A stretch of DNA of 64,000 bases from Eulemur rufifrons. Lineage: Eukaryota; Chordata; Mammalia; Primates; Lemuridae. The notes below the pieces were generated by a model, which saw only the letters and a program-made list of their open reading frames with translations, was not told the origin of the DNA and did no database searches. Of this stretch, positions 10,436 through 22,180 are shown piece after piece. Where the stretch lies: NCBI RefSeq assembly GCF_041146395.1, contig NC_090997.1, forward strand, positions 40,155,501 through 40,219,500. The letters run 5' to 3'. Within the stretch, counting starts at the first letter, position 1; the number at the start of each line of letters is the position of its first letter. The position numbers and the translations under genes are program-made.

Positions 10436-10858
10436 AGTAAATTTATAGACTTCCACTTGGTCCTTCTGCCATATTAGCCCTCACCACTATTCTACTCTCC
10501 ATTTCTATAAGTTTGACTATTTTGTATTCATCACATAAGTGAGATCATGTACTATTTGTCCTTCTGTGGCTGGCTTATTCCACTTTGCATAATATCCTCC
10601 AGGTTCAAGCATGTGGTTGCAAATGGCAGAATTTCCTTCTATTTAAAAGCTGAAAAATATTCTATCATATATGTTTATGTATATCTTCAGATTTTCTTTA
10701 TCCATTCATTCATCAATGAATATTTATGTTCCTTTCATGTCTTGGCTGTTGTGAATAATGCTACAATCAACATGGGAATGCAGATATCTCTTTGAGATAT
10801 TGATTTCAATTCTTTTGGATTTATACCCAGAATTGGACTGCTAGATCACATGGTAGAA
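10436..10858 (-). mobile_element. older L1 3' end, antisense part of an inverted insertion
   Basis: The plus strand carries the reverse complement of the ORF2 C-terminus and 3' region: 'gagatcatgtactatttgtc', 'ctggcttattccactttgca', 'tattctatcatatatg', 'cattcatcaatgaatattta', 'tcttggctgttgtgaataat' and 'ttatacccagaattggactg'. At about 10859 it switches abruptly to sense L1, which fits a 5'-inverted (twin-primed) element lying on the minus strand. Confidence 0.85.
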
Positions 10859-11482
10859 ATAGACAGTAACACAATAATAATAGGAAATTTTAATACTCTG
10901 GTTTCAATAATGTATAGGTCATCCAAATAGATAATTAATAAGGAAACAGTAGACTTCAACAACACTATAGACCTAACAGACACTATGACCTAACAGACAT
11001 ACAGAGAACAAATCTCCCCCACCCCCTCCACAGCATCAGCAGCAGAAAACACATTCTTTTCAACTGTACACAGAACATTCTGCAAGGCAGATCACATGCT
11101 TGGTCACAAGAAAAAATCTTTAAAAGACTAAAGATGGAAATAATTCCAAGTATCTTTTCAGCCCACAATGGAATTAAACTAGAAATCAATAACTAAAGGA
11201 CGAAGGAAGAATTTACAAATGTATAGCAATTAAATAACACAGTCTTAAACAAAAACCACTGGGCCAAAGAAAAAAATCAAAATTGAAATTAGAAATATCT
11301 TGAGACAAATAAAATGAAAATAGAACATACCAAAAGAAAAAACGCAGCAAAAGCAGTATGAAGAGGGAAGTTTATAGCAATAAATGCCTACATTCAGAAA
11401 GAAACATCTCAAACAACCTAACTTGACACCTCAAGGAACTTTAATATTATAGAAAAAGAACAGCCTAAACCCAATGTTAGCA
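10859..11482 (+). mobile_element. older L1 ORF2 segment, sense (inverted half of the same old insertion)
   Basis: The sense-strand text follows the L1 ORF2 region between endonuclease and RT: 'aataggaaattttaatactc', 'cagaaaacacattcttttca', 'gcagatcacatgcttggtca', 'agggaagtttatagcaataa', and 'gaacagcctaaacccaatgt'. It is broken by a younger L1 (11498-13616) and resumes at 13632. The frame is disrupted by many stops. Confidence 0.85.
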
Positions 11483-11496
11483 TAAGGAAGGAAGGA
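11483..11496. repeat. target-site duplication, left copy, of nested L1
   Basis: 'aaggaaggaaggag' here is matched by 'aaggaaaggaaggag' at 13617-13631, with one extra A. The two flank the inner L1 exactly, and the old L1 reads on across them. Confidence 0.75.
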
Positions 11497-11497
11497 G

Positions 11498-12945
11498 GTA
11501 TTTTATTTTATTTGTAGCTATTGTGAAAGGTATTGAGTCTTTCATTTGATTCTCAGCTTGACTGTTATTGGTGTGTGGGAGTGCTGGTGATTTATGTACA
11601 TTGATTTTGTAACCTGAAATTTTGCTAAATTTATTTATAAATTCCAGGAGTCTCTTGGTAGAATTTTTGAGGTTTTCTAGATATAAGATCATATCATCAG
11701 CAAAGAGCAATAGTTTGATCTCCTCTTTCAACATTTGGATACCCTTAATTTCCTTCTCTTGCCTGCTTGCTCTGGCTAGGATTTACAGAGCTGTGTTGAA
11801 TAGAAATGGTGACAGTGAGCGTCCTTTTCTTATTCCAGTTCTGAGTGGGAATGCTTTCAACTTTTCCCCATTCAGTATGATGTTGGCTGGGGGTTTGCCA
11901 TCTACAGCTTTTATAATTTTTGAGGTATGTTCCATCAATGCCCATTTTGTTAAGAGTTTTTGTCACAAAAGATGCTAAATTTTGCTGAATGCTTTTTCTG
12001 CATCTATTAAGATGATCATATGATATTTGTTTTTGCTTCTGTTTGTGTGGTGAATTACATTTATTGATTTACACATGCTGAACCATCCTTGCATCCCTGG
12101 GATGAAGCCCACTTGGTTGTGGTGGATTATTTTTTTTATATGCTGCTGAATTTGGTTTGCAAGAATTTTAGGGGGAACTTTTCACCTATATTCATAAGAG
12201 ATATTCATCTATAGTTTTCTTTTTTTGTTGTGTCCTTTCCTGATTTTGGTATCAAGGTGATACTGGCTTTGTAGAATGAGTTGAGGAGGATTCCTTCCTT
12301 CTTGATTTTATGAAATAATTTCTGCAGTATGGGTATCAATTCTTCTTTGTAGGTCTGATAAAATTGACTGTGAAATCATCTGGTTTGGAACATTTTTTTT
12401 GGAAGATTTTTATATTGCTGCTCCCATTGCATTGCTGATAATTGGTCTGTTCAGTAGTTTTATTTTTTCCTGATTGAGCCTTGGGAGGTTGTGTGTTTCC
12501 AGGAATTTGTCCATTTCCTCAATGTTTTTGAGTTTATGTGCATAGAGGTTTTTATAGTATTCACATATGATATTTTATATTTCTGTGGTATCAGTTGTAA
12601 TATCTCCTTTTTCATTTCTGATTGAGCTTATTTGGGCCCTTTCTTTTCTATTTCTGGTTAGTTAATCTCATGAGAGGTCTATCAATTTTATTTATCTTTT
12701 CAAAGAACTAACTTTGTGTTTCATTAATCTTCTGTATTTTTGTTTTGTTTTGTTTTCAGTTTCATTTAGTTCTGCTCTGACCTTAGTTATTTATTTTCTT
12801 CTGCTGGGTTTGGGTTTGGTTTGCTCTTCCTTTTCTAGTTTCCTGAGACAATTCATTAGATTGTTGATTTGTGATCTTTCTGTCTTTTGGATGTAGGCAT
12901 TTAAGGCTATAAATTTTCCTCATAGAACTGCTTTTGCTGAATCCC
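11498..12945 (-). mobile_element. inner L1, inverted 5' part (RT region of ORF2)
   Basis: The minus strand encodes the L1 reverse transcriptase region. A minus-strand frame at 11477-11734 contains [14 protein letters not shown], which includes the catalytic Asp-Asp pair of the RT YXDD-type box (FADD in L1). Upstream on the minus strand come KTLNKMGIDGTYL-like and other ORF2 blocks, but with frame breaks. At about 12945 the orientation flips to sense. Confidence 0.9.
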
Positions 12946-13616
12946 CATTGAGAATGGCTTTTATCAAAAATCCCAAAACAATAGATGCTGGCATGGATAC
13001 GAAGAGAAGGAAAACTTATACACTATTGGTGGAACTGTAAACTAGTGCAACCTCCATGGAAAATACTATGGAGAGTTCTCAAAGACCTAAAAATAGACCT
13101 ACCATTTGATCTAGCAATCCCTCTACTGGGTATTTACCCAAAGGAAAAAAAGTCATTTTTATCAAAAAGACACTTGTACTAGAAAGTTTATTGCAGCACA
13201 ATTCACAATTCCAAAGATGTGGAATCAACTGAAGTGCTCCTCAATTCATAAGTAGATTAATAAAATGTGGTATATGTATACCATGGAACTACTCAGCCAT
13301 AAAAAAATGAATTAATACCTTTTGTAACAATCTGGATGGAATTGGAGAACATTCTCCCAAGTGAAGTATCACAAGAATGGAAAAACAAACATCACATGTA
13401 CTCACTATTAATTGGAGCTAATTGATCCGCACTGATGTGCACAGATGAAAGTAAAACTCAACAGAAATCATGCAAGTTGGTGGGGGGAGGAAGGATGGGT
13501 GAAATCATACATAACGGGTACAATGTATGCTATCTAGGTGATGGGCACACTTATAACTTTGACTCAAAAGCAATCAATGTAACCAAAATATTTGTTCTCC
13601 TGTAATATTCTGAAAT
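12946..13616 (+). mobile_element. inner L1, 3' part in sense with 3' UTR
   Basis: This begins at 'attgagaatggcttttatca' (ORF2 C-terminus), passes a NCKLVQPPWKILW-like block near 13035 and [12 protein letters not shown] near 13104-13140, then 'tggaaaaacaaacatcacat', and a 3' UTR with a G-rich stretch at about 13479-13500. It ends near 'atattctgaaataagg'. Together with 11498-12945 it forms one twin-primed insertion. ORF2 has frame breaks, for example after the KKSFLSKRHLY segment. Confidence 0.9.
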
Positions 13617-13631
13617 AAGGAAAGGAAGGAG
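13617..13631. repeat. target-site duplication, right copy, of nested L1
   Basis: Partner of 11483-11496. Directly after it the outer L1 resumes with 'attagagcagaaataaatga'. Confidence 0.75.
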
Positions 13632-13835
13632 ATAGTATTAGAGCAGAAATAAATGAAATATTTAAAAAAATAGGAAAAATTGACAAACTAAGTTTTTTTT
13701 TGAAAGATAAATAAAATTAATAAACCTTTAGCTAGACTAAGAAAATAAGAGAGAAGACTCAAATAAATAAAATCAGAAATTAAAGAGAAGAAGTACAACT
13801 GATGTCACAGAATTAAAAAGGATAATAAAGGACTA
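13632..13835 (+). mobile_element. older L1 ORF2 segment, continuation after the nested insertion
   Basis: The text 'agagcagaaataaatgaaat', 'ttgacaaactaag', 'aataaacctttagctagact' and 'aaataaaatcagaaattaaa' continues the ORF2 region that was broken at 11482. Similarity fades near 13835. Confidence 0.85.
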
Positions 13836-15525
13836 TTCTGTATTTTATTAAATAGGCCTTATTTTGGATCTCCATTTCCAATTCTCCAAATTGTTATTTC
13901 CCACATTATTTTTATTGATTTTCTATAAATGCCATAGAAAACTTGTTTCTCTTTTGCACTGCTCATTATATTTATCATTATTTTTTATTATTTATTATAT
14001 TTATTGTTATTACATTAAAGCCTTCAATGCAGTTTGTAAATTACTATATTGTCTTTTTCTGCAGGCTTCTTTTTCTCATCTATTTCTTATTCACTTCATA
14101 TTCTTGCCTTTTTATTACATCTCATTTTCTCTTTATCAAACTGGGTTTCTGTATTGCATGAGCCATGCCATATTTTCCCACTAAGAATGCAAAATAATTT
14201 TCTTAAATATTATTTGTCAAATTGTATACAAACAAGTTTTATATAGCATTTGTAGAAAATTAGCAAAAAAGGAATAATGTGGAATATAACAATTTGTTTT
14301 CTGTAATAAAATATTTTAGAGGTGTTATCTTTCTCTAAGTCTTTCAAATACGCTTTATTTTATTCTAAGGAATTTTTTATGGCTACTACATTAGGTTTTC
14401 AATATGTATAAATCCTAGATCATATTATGACCAAATATTTTTCTAATGGTTTGAGGATATGGATATCTCTTGGCCAAATTCTTTGTTAATCTGGGTGCTG
14501 GTAGAATTCTGTTATCATTTTTACAACTGTTGGACACATTGTTGTGTACAATTTATGACTTCATTTTAAATATCTGGCAGAGTTTATTTAATACAATGCT
14601 GCTGGAATAAATTTTTCATATTTCTATTATGTGACGCTTTGAAACTAAGCATATCAAGTGATTAAAGAACTTCATATCCAAGTATATATTACCATTATCA
14701 TCTGAATGTCTTTTCTCACACCCACATGTTCATTCAGGAAACACATCCCAGATAATACCATCAGTAGTGCCCCAACTCCTTAATAATATATGGGTAAAAA
14801 ATTGGGAAAAGCCTAACTTGTTCCTACTTAGGACACTATTATAAAGCAAACTAATGTCTGATTAATCTTAAATATGAACATTCTCACACATATACATTGC
14901 AAAGTTTTTCAATAGTGTAGTAAGAATGTTCACAAATATAACTATTCATTTTTATTTCTAGACTGTTCCCCTTGATTCTGTTTATATACTATGGGAAATA
15001 AAAACAGTAAAAGTAGAAATACTATTTAACTTACAAAAACAAATCTAATTTTTTTCTATAAATTTTACAACTTTGATTCTCCAATTTACCCAGATTTTAG
15101 TCACAAGTCCTTTGGAGAATGTTATAAACTAAAGATTTCTCCAGCACCATCTGGTTTAGATTACTGTAGACGTTCCTAGTAAAGAGACAAGACTGTGTAC
15201 CAATCCTCTTTGTATATCATCTAATCCTGTATCTGTGCTCTCCGTATAAAACACAAGAATGCTGAAAGTCAGCCAGAGCAGAATAAAGCTTTAATCAATT
15301 CACTGTTTGTTGTTAGGATGGTTTTGCTTCAGTGAACAGAAATCTGATTATCCCTAACAGGCTAATAGTAAATTTTCTATACACTCTAATAATGGTTTAC
15401 TGACTGCATTACTTTTCCTATTTCAGTTTCCTGATTGAAGTATGACATTCTCCCTTCTTCCAATGAGGCTAAAAATGTGTTCAATTTACCTGGTAAGGAG
15501 TATCAGGATGCGTATGAACTTATTA
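13836..15525. other. no recognised feature
   Basis: Very AT-rich. The overlapping plus-strand frames at 13864-14246 are Phe/Leu/Ile-rich by composition and have no motifs. Some text at about 14480-14570 faintly resembles an L1 3' UTR, but too weakly to call. Confidence 0.4.
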
Positions 15526-15672
15526 GGAAATGAAATTCAACATATATTCATTAATTCCACAGAAGCTATGATTGCTTATGATGTGTCAGACGTTGTGATA
15601 GGCAGTGAGGGATGTTTAGAGACCTTCTTAACTTCAAGATGCTTCCAGTCCAGCAGTGAACTCAAGCCAAGA
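15526..15672 (-). mobile_element. LINE-2 3' end fragment, antisense
   Basis: The blocks 'attcaacatatattcattaa', 'atgtgtcagacgttgtgata', 'ggcagtgaggg' and 'atgcttccagtccagcagtg' follow the reverse complement of the L2 3' end (attcaacaaatatttattga, tgtgccaggcactgt, gctggggata, gcttacagtctagt). Confidence 0.6.
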
Positions 15673-15945
15673 GCATATAATCATTACCCTTACTGGAGAA
15701 ATATAAACCAAATTTCTTCCATTTTTTTCCAACAGTAAGATTGAAAAAAAATGAAAGTACAAAACTGTGACTTAAAATTACATTGTTTTTTTAAGTTTGA
15801 AATTAGTCTCTCTTTTATTTTACTTTTCCCCATGTTTATTAAAATTTCAATTGAAAAATAAACATAAGAAAAATGGATTAAGTGATTACATTTTATGCAT
15901 CTTGATAAGGTAACGGTATCACATTATATAAGGAACTTTCCAACG
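15673..15945. other. no recognised feature
   Basis: AT-rich, with no gene or repeat recognised. Confidence 0.4.
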
Positions 15946-15953
15946 TTCTAACA

Positions 15954-16117
15954 CAGTGGTCCCCCGTCCCTTTTTGGCACCAGGGACTGGTTTCATGGAA
16001 TCATGGAAGAATTTTTGAGTGAATGGGGGGCAGGGAGGGGAGGACAGGTAGAGCTCAGCTGGTGATGTGCAGCCCAGTTTCTATCCGGGCCATGGCCCTG
16101 GGGGTTGGGGACCGCAG
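15954..16117 (+). mobile_element. MER1-type hAT-Charlie element, internally deleted
   Basis: It starts 'cagtggtcccccgtcccttt' and continues 'ttggcaccagggactggttt'. It ends 'cctgggggttggggaccgcag'-like text at 16098-16117. Both inverted ends are clear. An 8-bp target duplication flanks it: ttctaaca (15946-15953) and ttctaata (16118-16125), 7 of 8 identical. The inner region is much shorter than in the copy at 23151-23520. Confidence 0.88.
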
Positions 16118-16321
16118 TTCTAATATACTTTATAAAATAGAAAAAGGAGTTATGTTTTGAAATATACTAACATTTTCATTAGGGCTCAGATATTACCTAA
16201 GGACAATAAAATAATGGAAACATCAAATAGGAATAGAGCAAATTCAATTTAATTTAAATCACACTGGTAAAATATAAGAAATTAGGCAATGTGAGTTGTT
16301 TTATGTTTCTTTTCACTAATT

Positions 16322-16337
16322 TTCCTCACACATTTTA
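16322..16337. repeat. target-site duplication, left copy, of Alu
   Basis: 'ttcctcacacatttta' is repeated perfectly at 16684-16699 (16 bases). Confidence 0.93.
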
Positions 16338-16683
16338 TTTTATTTTATTTATTTTTTTTTTGTTGTTGAGACAGAGTCTCACTTTGTTGCCCAGGCTAGA
16401 GTGAGTGCCGTGGCGTCAGCTTAGCTCACAGCAACCTCAGACTCCTCGGCTTAAGCGATCCTCCTGTCTCAGCCTCCCGAGTAGCTGGGACTACAGGCAT
16501 GCACCACCATGCCCGGCTAATTTTTTTTATATAGATTTTTAGTTGTCCATATAATGTCTTTCTATTTTTAGTAGAGACGGGGTCTCGCTCAGGCTGGTCT
16601 CGAACTCCAGACCTCGAGCGATCCACCCGCCTCGGCCTCCCAGAGTGCTAGGATTACAGGCGTGAGCCACCGCGCCCGGCCCG
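16338..16683 (-). mobile_element. full-length dimeric Alu SINE, antisense, strepsirrhine type
   Basis: On the plus strand it runs from a T-rich tail (16338-16362) through 'gagacagagtctcactttgt', the right monomer, the inter-monomer region at about 16520-16570, then 'agtagagacggggtctcgct' and finally 'gagccaccgcgcccggcc' at 16666-16683. The monomer join carries 'atatagatttttagttgtcc' and 'tttctttctattttt'-like text, an insertion I associate with lemur and loris Alus and not with human ones. Many CpGs and a perfect 16-bp duplication indicate a fairly young insertion. The minus-strand frames over it are noncoding artefacts. Confidence 0.95.
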
Positions 16684-16699
16684 TTCCTCACACATTTTA
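16684..16699. repeat. target-site duplication, right copy, of Alu
   Basis: Perfect partner of 16322-16337. Confidence 0.93.
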
Positions 16700-17729
16700 A
16701 AATGAATTTCCAGTACTCTTGCAAGCATAATGAATGTCTTTTAGAATTATTTCGAAATCATAGAACAGGGAAATGAATTTTGTCCTGTGAACCATGAAAT
16801 GAGTCTTGGAAGAATAAACCTCCTTTTCAGAATCACATCTGTTCTGGTTCAATATATGTTTATCCCAGTTATGAAAAGTCACAATCAGGGAGAAGGTTTT
16901 GATTATACAGGTACTGGTTTCAGAGACCCATTTTTATTGATAAGTGTTTATTGTATAATGCTTTTATTATATGAGAATTTAAATTTAAATAATTCATTTG
17001 GTATTGGGTTTGAATTTACCAGATGCAATGTCTACTCTAATAACATATTGGTGAATACTTTTAGTTTACCTAAATAGAAAGTATTTCTAATTAAAAATAC
17101 ACATAGCAAGGTCTTCTGATAATGGCTATAAGAAGATGTGATTCTAACCACAGAGAACAATTTAACATTTTACAACCTAGAACAAAATATTTAAAAAGAA
17201 CTACTTGTAATCATTTGAAAAAAAAAAAAAAAAAGAATCAGTCAGCAAGTTTCAAAGTGTTTAATTTTGAGGAATTGCAGCATGGAGAACTGCAAATTTA
17301 TGGCTTTCTTGAGTGTGCTTCTTCACTCCCATGTTTCCTAGCTCAGGAGTGGCAATATGCAACCTCATCTGGTGAGTTCTGAAGAACAGATAAGCTAGAA
17401 CACATTGCCTACACACAGAAAACCCCAGAAAGCCTGGGGCAAAAATAGAAACTAGAGAGGAACTAACTTTGAAAAAGAGAGAACTGATCTTGTGAAATCT
17501 ACATGTTTGCTGTGCTTTTGGTGTGAGTCCAAACCTGTACACAGCTTGGAAGGCTCATGGGAAGAATTTGGGGCACATAGTAAGATTTAAGGCAAACCCC
17601 AGAAACAAAGGAAGCTCAGAGAGGGCAAGCCTCAGAATCTGAATATAAATTCTGCTCAATCCTTGAATGAATACTAAGCTGCACAGGCTCAGAGGAGTTT
17701 CCCGGGGGCCCAAGCTAAATAATAACAGC
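16700..17729. other. no recognised gene; poly-A run inside
   Basis: An A run lies at 17218-17234. The two overlapping frames at 17122-17382 (plus) and 17261-17542 (minus) have no recognisable domain. No repeat family was assigned. Confidence 0.4.
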
Positions 17730-18289
17730 TGGTAGAAGAAACAAACTGCGCAGAACCATCAGCAGATACCCAGCATGTGGAAGAAAGATTTCTCAGTTTG
17801 AGTCTTAGCAAATTAACTGGCTACTATAACAAGATTAGGGCAATATCCTTAGGAGAAATAAAAAACCCAAAACAAAAAAAGGCAGACCCCAAAGTCTCTA
17901 AAACACTATTCATAATGACCCATGGAATATGAGAGTGTGAGCCACACTCAGCAAAGAAAGTAGTCATTAGAAATTTATTTCACAAGGACCCATTGTGAGC
18001 TTTAGCAGGTGAAGATGTCAAAGCAAGTATTTTAAATTTGCTCAAAGGATTAAAATAAACTATGTATAAAAAATTAAAGGTAAATTTGGTATTAATGATA
18101 AAAAGATAGGGACTCTCAACAGGGAACTAGAAATTATAAATATGAAATAATTCAAAATAATAGCTTAAGAAGTTAAATAACTGAAAAGAAAGTATACTAT
18201 ATAGTATTAAAAGCACATTTGTGATAGCATAAAAATAATCGGTAAATTGGAAATTAAATAAATAGATAATATCCTCATAATATTTTGAA
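17730..18289 (+). mobile_element. possible L1/HAL1 ORF1-type relic, sense
   Basis: Text such as 'caacagggaactagaaatta', 'agcagatacccagcatg' and 'attatgagcttta'-like blocks resembles the ORF1 part of old L1 or HAL1 elements, and it leads without a break into the ORF2 relic that follows. Highly decayed. Confidence 0.4.
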
Positions 18290-21200
18290 ATTTAAAAAAT
18301 GACACACTGATGGGAGAAATAGACAATGTATCAGTTATAGTTGAAGATTATAATACTCTTCTCTCAGTATTTTATAGAATGAGTAGATAAAAAATAAGAA
18401 AATATATGAAAAAACTCTATAATTAACTTACTCTTACTGATATTTATAAAATACTCCATTCAACAGCAACAGAATGTACATTCTTTGCAAGTGCACATAG
18501 AACTTACATCAAGATGTTCTCTGTGCTATAAACCTCTTAATAAGTGTAAAAAGGCTAAAATTATACAGAACTGAAAAAAAAAATAAATCAGAAACTAATA
18601 GCAAAATAGTACCTGGAAAACTGAAAATATTTGGAATTTAAATGACACACATTTAAATAATCCAGGAGTCCAAAAATTGCAATTATTTCTTATTAAAATT
18701 AGAAAACATTTTGAACTAATGATGGAAACAAATGTAAAATTTGTGAAGTACATGTGAAGAAGTAAAATTCATTTTAAGTGTGAATATGAGAAGATAAGAA
18801 AGATCTAAAAATCAATGATCTAAGCTTGCATCTTAAAAGCTAGAAAAACAAGATGTTAAATTTAGAGGGAAAATGGATAGAACAATAATTATAAGAGTAG
18901 AAGTCATTAAAACAGAAAAACAACTATAGAGAAAATTCAGTGCAACCAAAATGTGAGTTTTAAAAAGATTAATAAAATTAGAAAAACTTCTTAGCTCAGA
19001 AGAAAAAAAGAGAAAAGACACACAATTTCAACATCAGTAACAAAAAAAGGGACAATCAGCACAGATCTCACAATGAAAAAGATAATAAATAAATATTGTG
19101 GACAAATTTATTCCAATGAATTTGACAACTTAATTAAAGTAGATAAATTGTTTGAAAACATAATTTTCAAAAATAGTATAGAAATAGAAAACCTAAATAT
19201 TCCTATATTTATTAAAGAACTTGAATCTGTGATTAAAATCTTTTCCACCAGAAAATCAGGCTCAGTGTTATACACAGTGAATTTTTTTTCATATTTTCAA
19301 TGACTAAATAATCCTAAACCACTCTTTCAGGAAATAGAGGAGGAAGGAACATTTTCCAACTTTTTCTAGGAGACTAGTATTGTCCTGATACTAAACCAGA
19401 CAATTATCTCAAATAAAGAATATTAAATGCAAATATCTCCCATAAATACAAATTCAAATATCTTAACACACCATCAGAAAATAAAATCCAGTAATATATA
19501 AAAGGAATGCTATCTCATGATTACATGGGTTTTATCCTAGAAATGGAAATTTGGTTTAATATCCAAAAATCAAATGATATATTTCATATTAATAGAATAA
19601 AAAAGAGAAAACTCACCTTAGTTGATGCAGAAAAAGTATATGACAAAACTCAACATGCATTCGCAATCATAAAGATCACCAGCAAAATAGCAATAAAGAA
19701 AACTTTCTTAAACTGATAAAGAACAGCTATCAAAACTTATAGCTACTTACTTGTTAATGACAAAATTCTTTCTTTGTATGGTCAGTAATGTGACAAGGGT
19801 TTATTCATTCACTGTTTCTGTTAGCCATTGTACTAGAATCCTAGTCATTGGAATAAAGCAAGAAAAGAATATAAAAGTCATAGAAATGAGAAAGAAATAA
19901 GTAATATTGTCTTTGTTTACAGATGACATGATAGTATACATGGTAAATCTTAAGGTGCCTACAAAATAACTACTAGAATGAATGAGTTAATTTACCAAGC
20001 TTGCAAAAAAAAAAAAAAAGGCAACATACAAAATCAGTTGTATGTTTATATACCAGTAATAGACAATGGGGAAATTAAATTAAAAACCAATGGTTTTTTA
20101 TAATAGAAAAAATGCTTAGTAATTAATTACAAATGTGCAAATTATTTTGGGGAAAAACTAAATATTAGTATATGAAGTGATATGTTATATGTTGAAAGAC
20201 TTATTATTGTTACAGTGACAATGATTCTCAAATTGATCTGTAGATTCCATTCAACCTTAACCAAATTCTTCATAGGATTTTCTGTAGGAATGACAGGGTT
20301 ACTTAAGATGTTACGTGTAAATTCAAAGAGAAACAAAAACTAAAACTAAAACAACTTTTAAAAAGAGTACAGTTGACCTTCCGATACCAGATTTCAAGAC
20401 TTACTGTATGGTAGTTGAGAATCAGGTATTGGTTTTAAGGATAGATACATAGATTGGTGGAATAGAGTATGGAATCAATTCAATTGATGGAAAGGGAATG
20501 TGATAGACCAAGCATAATGATTCAAGAAAAGGTACTAGAAAATTTGAATCTTTATCAAAAAATTTACCTCAACTCTCAGCTAACATTATGCTAAAATTAA
20601 CTTAAAATTAACAATATATTTAAATAGCGTGTTTTGAGAACCCCCACTAAACTGTGTTTCTATAAGATTAATAGTACCATAGTGGCTGTCAACACTGCCC
20701 AGATGGGAAATGAAGGGTAGCTGAATGTAGGTTTTTGCAGTGTGCCTTCTACAGGGTACTTTTTAAAAAACTCGATAGATAATCTAATGCCTAATTGTCC
20801 AACCCATGGTCAGTACATCCTTCACGTGGGAAACTTTATTTTGGGGCAGCCCCTAGTTCTTTAGATGGAAGGCACAAATTCAATACACCACCACATCATT
20901 TATCAAATGAGCAGACTGGCAATAGCAAACTTTGGCACAGATGTACAGCAAATGGAACTCTTAAATAGTACTGGTTAAAATTCAAAATGAAAACAGCAAC
21001 TTTGAAAAACAGTTTAGCAGTTTTTATGTAGTGAAACATATGACTGACATATGCCCCAGTAATTCCACTCCATGATCTTTATACAAGACAATGAATGACA
21101 CATGTTGATAAAGACTTACATGTGAATGTGTGTAGCAATATAATTAATAATATCCCCAAACTAGAAACAAATGACCATCAACTGGTGAATGAATAAACAA

Positions 21201-21590
21201 ATTGTGGTATATCCAGTCAAGTAAATTCTACTCTATTAAAAATATCTAGCAATAAAAGGGGACAAACAACTTTTATATGTGATAATATGGATAAATTTCA
21301 AGACTTATTTTTAATGAAATAAATCAAACACACATGCTTCCATTTTTATAAAATTCTAGAAATGGAAAAATTATATTGACTGGAAGCAGATCATTGATTA
21401 CCTGAAGCTAGAAGTACAAAGAGATATGAAGAAACATTCTGGGAGATGGAAATGTTTTATGTGTTGATTTTCATGATAAGGATATGCATATATACATTTG
21501 TCAAAATTTGCTGAGCTGTGCATTTGAAATGGGTGAATTACTATATGTAAATTATACCTCTATAAAGCTACTACAAACAAATAAGCGTAA
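18290..21590 (+). mobile_element. long old L1 (L1M-type), sense, ORF2 to 3' end
   Basis: ORF2 landmarks occur in order over about 3.3 kb. At 18460-18540 is the 'caacagcaacagaatgtaca' block. RT motif A is at about 19619-19660 (LVDAEKVYDKTQHAF in a plus frame). The RT catalytic box is at about 19915-19940 (reads like FTDDMIVYM, where the FADD box would be). At 20025 is 'caacatacaaaatcagttgt', at 21050-21240 the C-terminal region including 'gaatgaataaacaaattgtg', and at 21300-21590 a 3' region with 'ttgatttt'-rich text ending near 'tatacctctataaagctac'. Stops and indels break every frame. It is much older than the three young L1 ends. Confidence 0.8.
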
Positions 21591-21984
21591 TAAGGAAGGT
21601 AGAGAACGTAATTGAGAACATATAATTGTTCTTTTGCTTCCTTGAAATTATGCTCCCTGATATTTTCTTCTTTTTACAAACTCTTTATCACCTTTAATGA
21701 ACATGCTCCAATTCTGTCTTGACTCTCTAATGATCTCTTGCAGTAATTTTGTATAAAATGTTGTTCTTATGTACATTTTCAACCATATGATATATCACTT
21801 CACTATGGTTTATTACTTCAGTACTAATCTTTCCCCTGAGACACAGTCACACACTCCCAATAGCTTTCCAAACACTCCTACTCATACGTTCCAACACATA
21901 TTTATGTTCAAGGTGAAAAAATAGGATTTAATACCACCCCCAACTTGCAAAAGTCATTACAACTTCCCCTTACTGACCCTAAGC
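21591..21984. other. no recognised feature
   Basis: No gene or repeat family was recognised. Confidence 0.4.
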
Positions 21985-22180
21985 TAATATTGGGCACTGT
22001 GAATAATATTTAGCAAACATTATTTCGTCTAGTTTTTACAAATATTGATAATTCCTTTTTCACAAATGACATACCTGAAACTCAGCAAAGTTAAACAAGA
22101 TGTCCAACATAACATAACTAGTAAGCGATAAAGTTGAGATAATCAGTGATTAAGTTCTTAATCCTGGAATATACTGTTAA
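21985..22180 (-). mobile_element. MIR-like SINE, antisense
   Basis: The plus strand reads 'tattgggcactgtgaataat', 'cacaaatgacatacctgaaa', 'ctcagcaaagttaaacaaga' and 'taactagtaagcgataaagt'. These follow the reverse complement of MIR (ggcactgt, acagatgaggaaactga, gaggttaagtaac, agctagtaagtggcagagc). Confidence 0.65.

Noticed and set aside
11622..11978. 118-codon plus-strand frame
   Set aside because: It is the shadow of the antisense L1 RT region. The meaningful frame there is on the minus strand.
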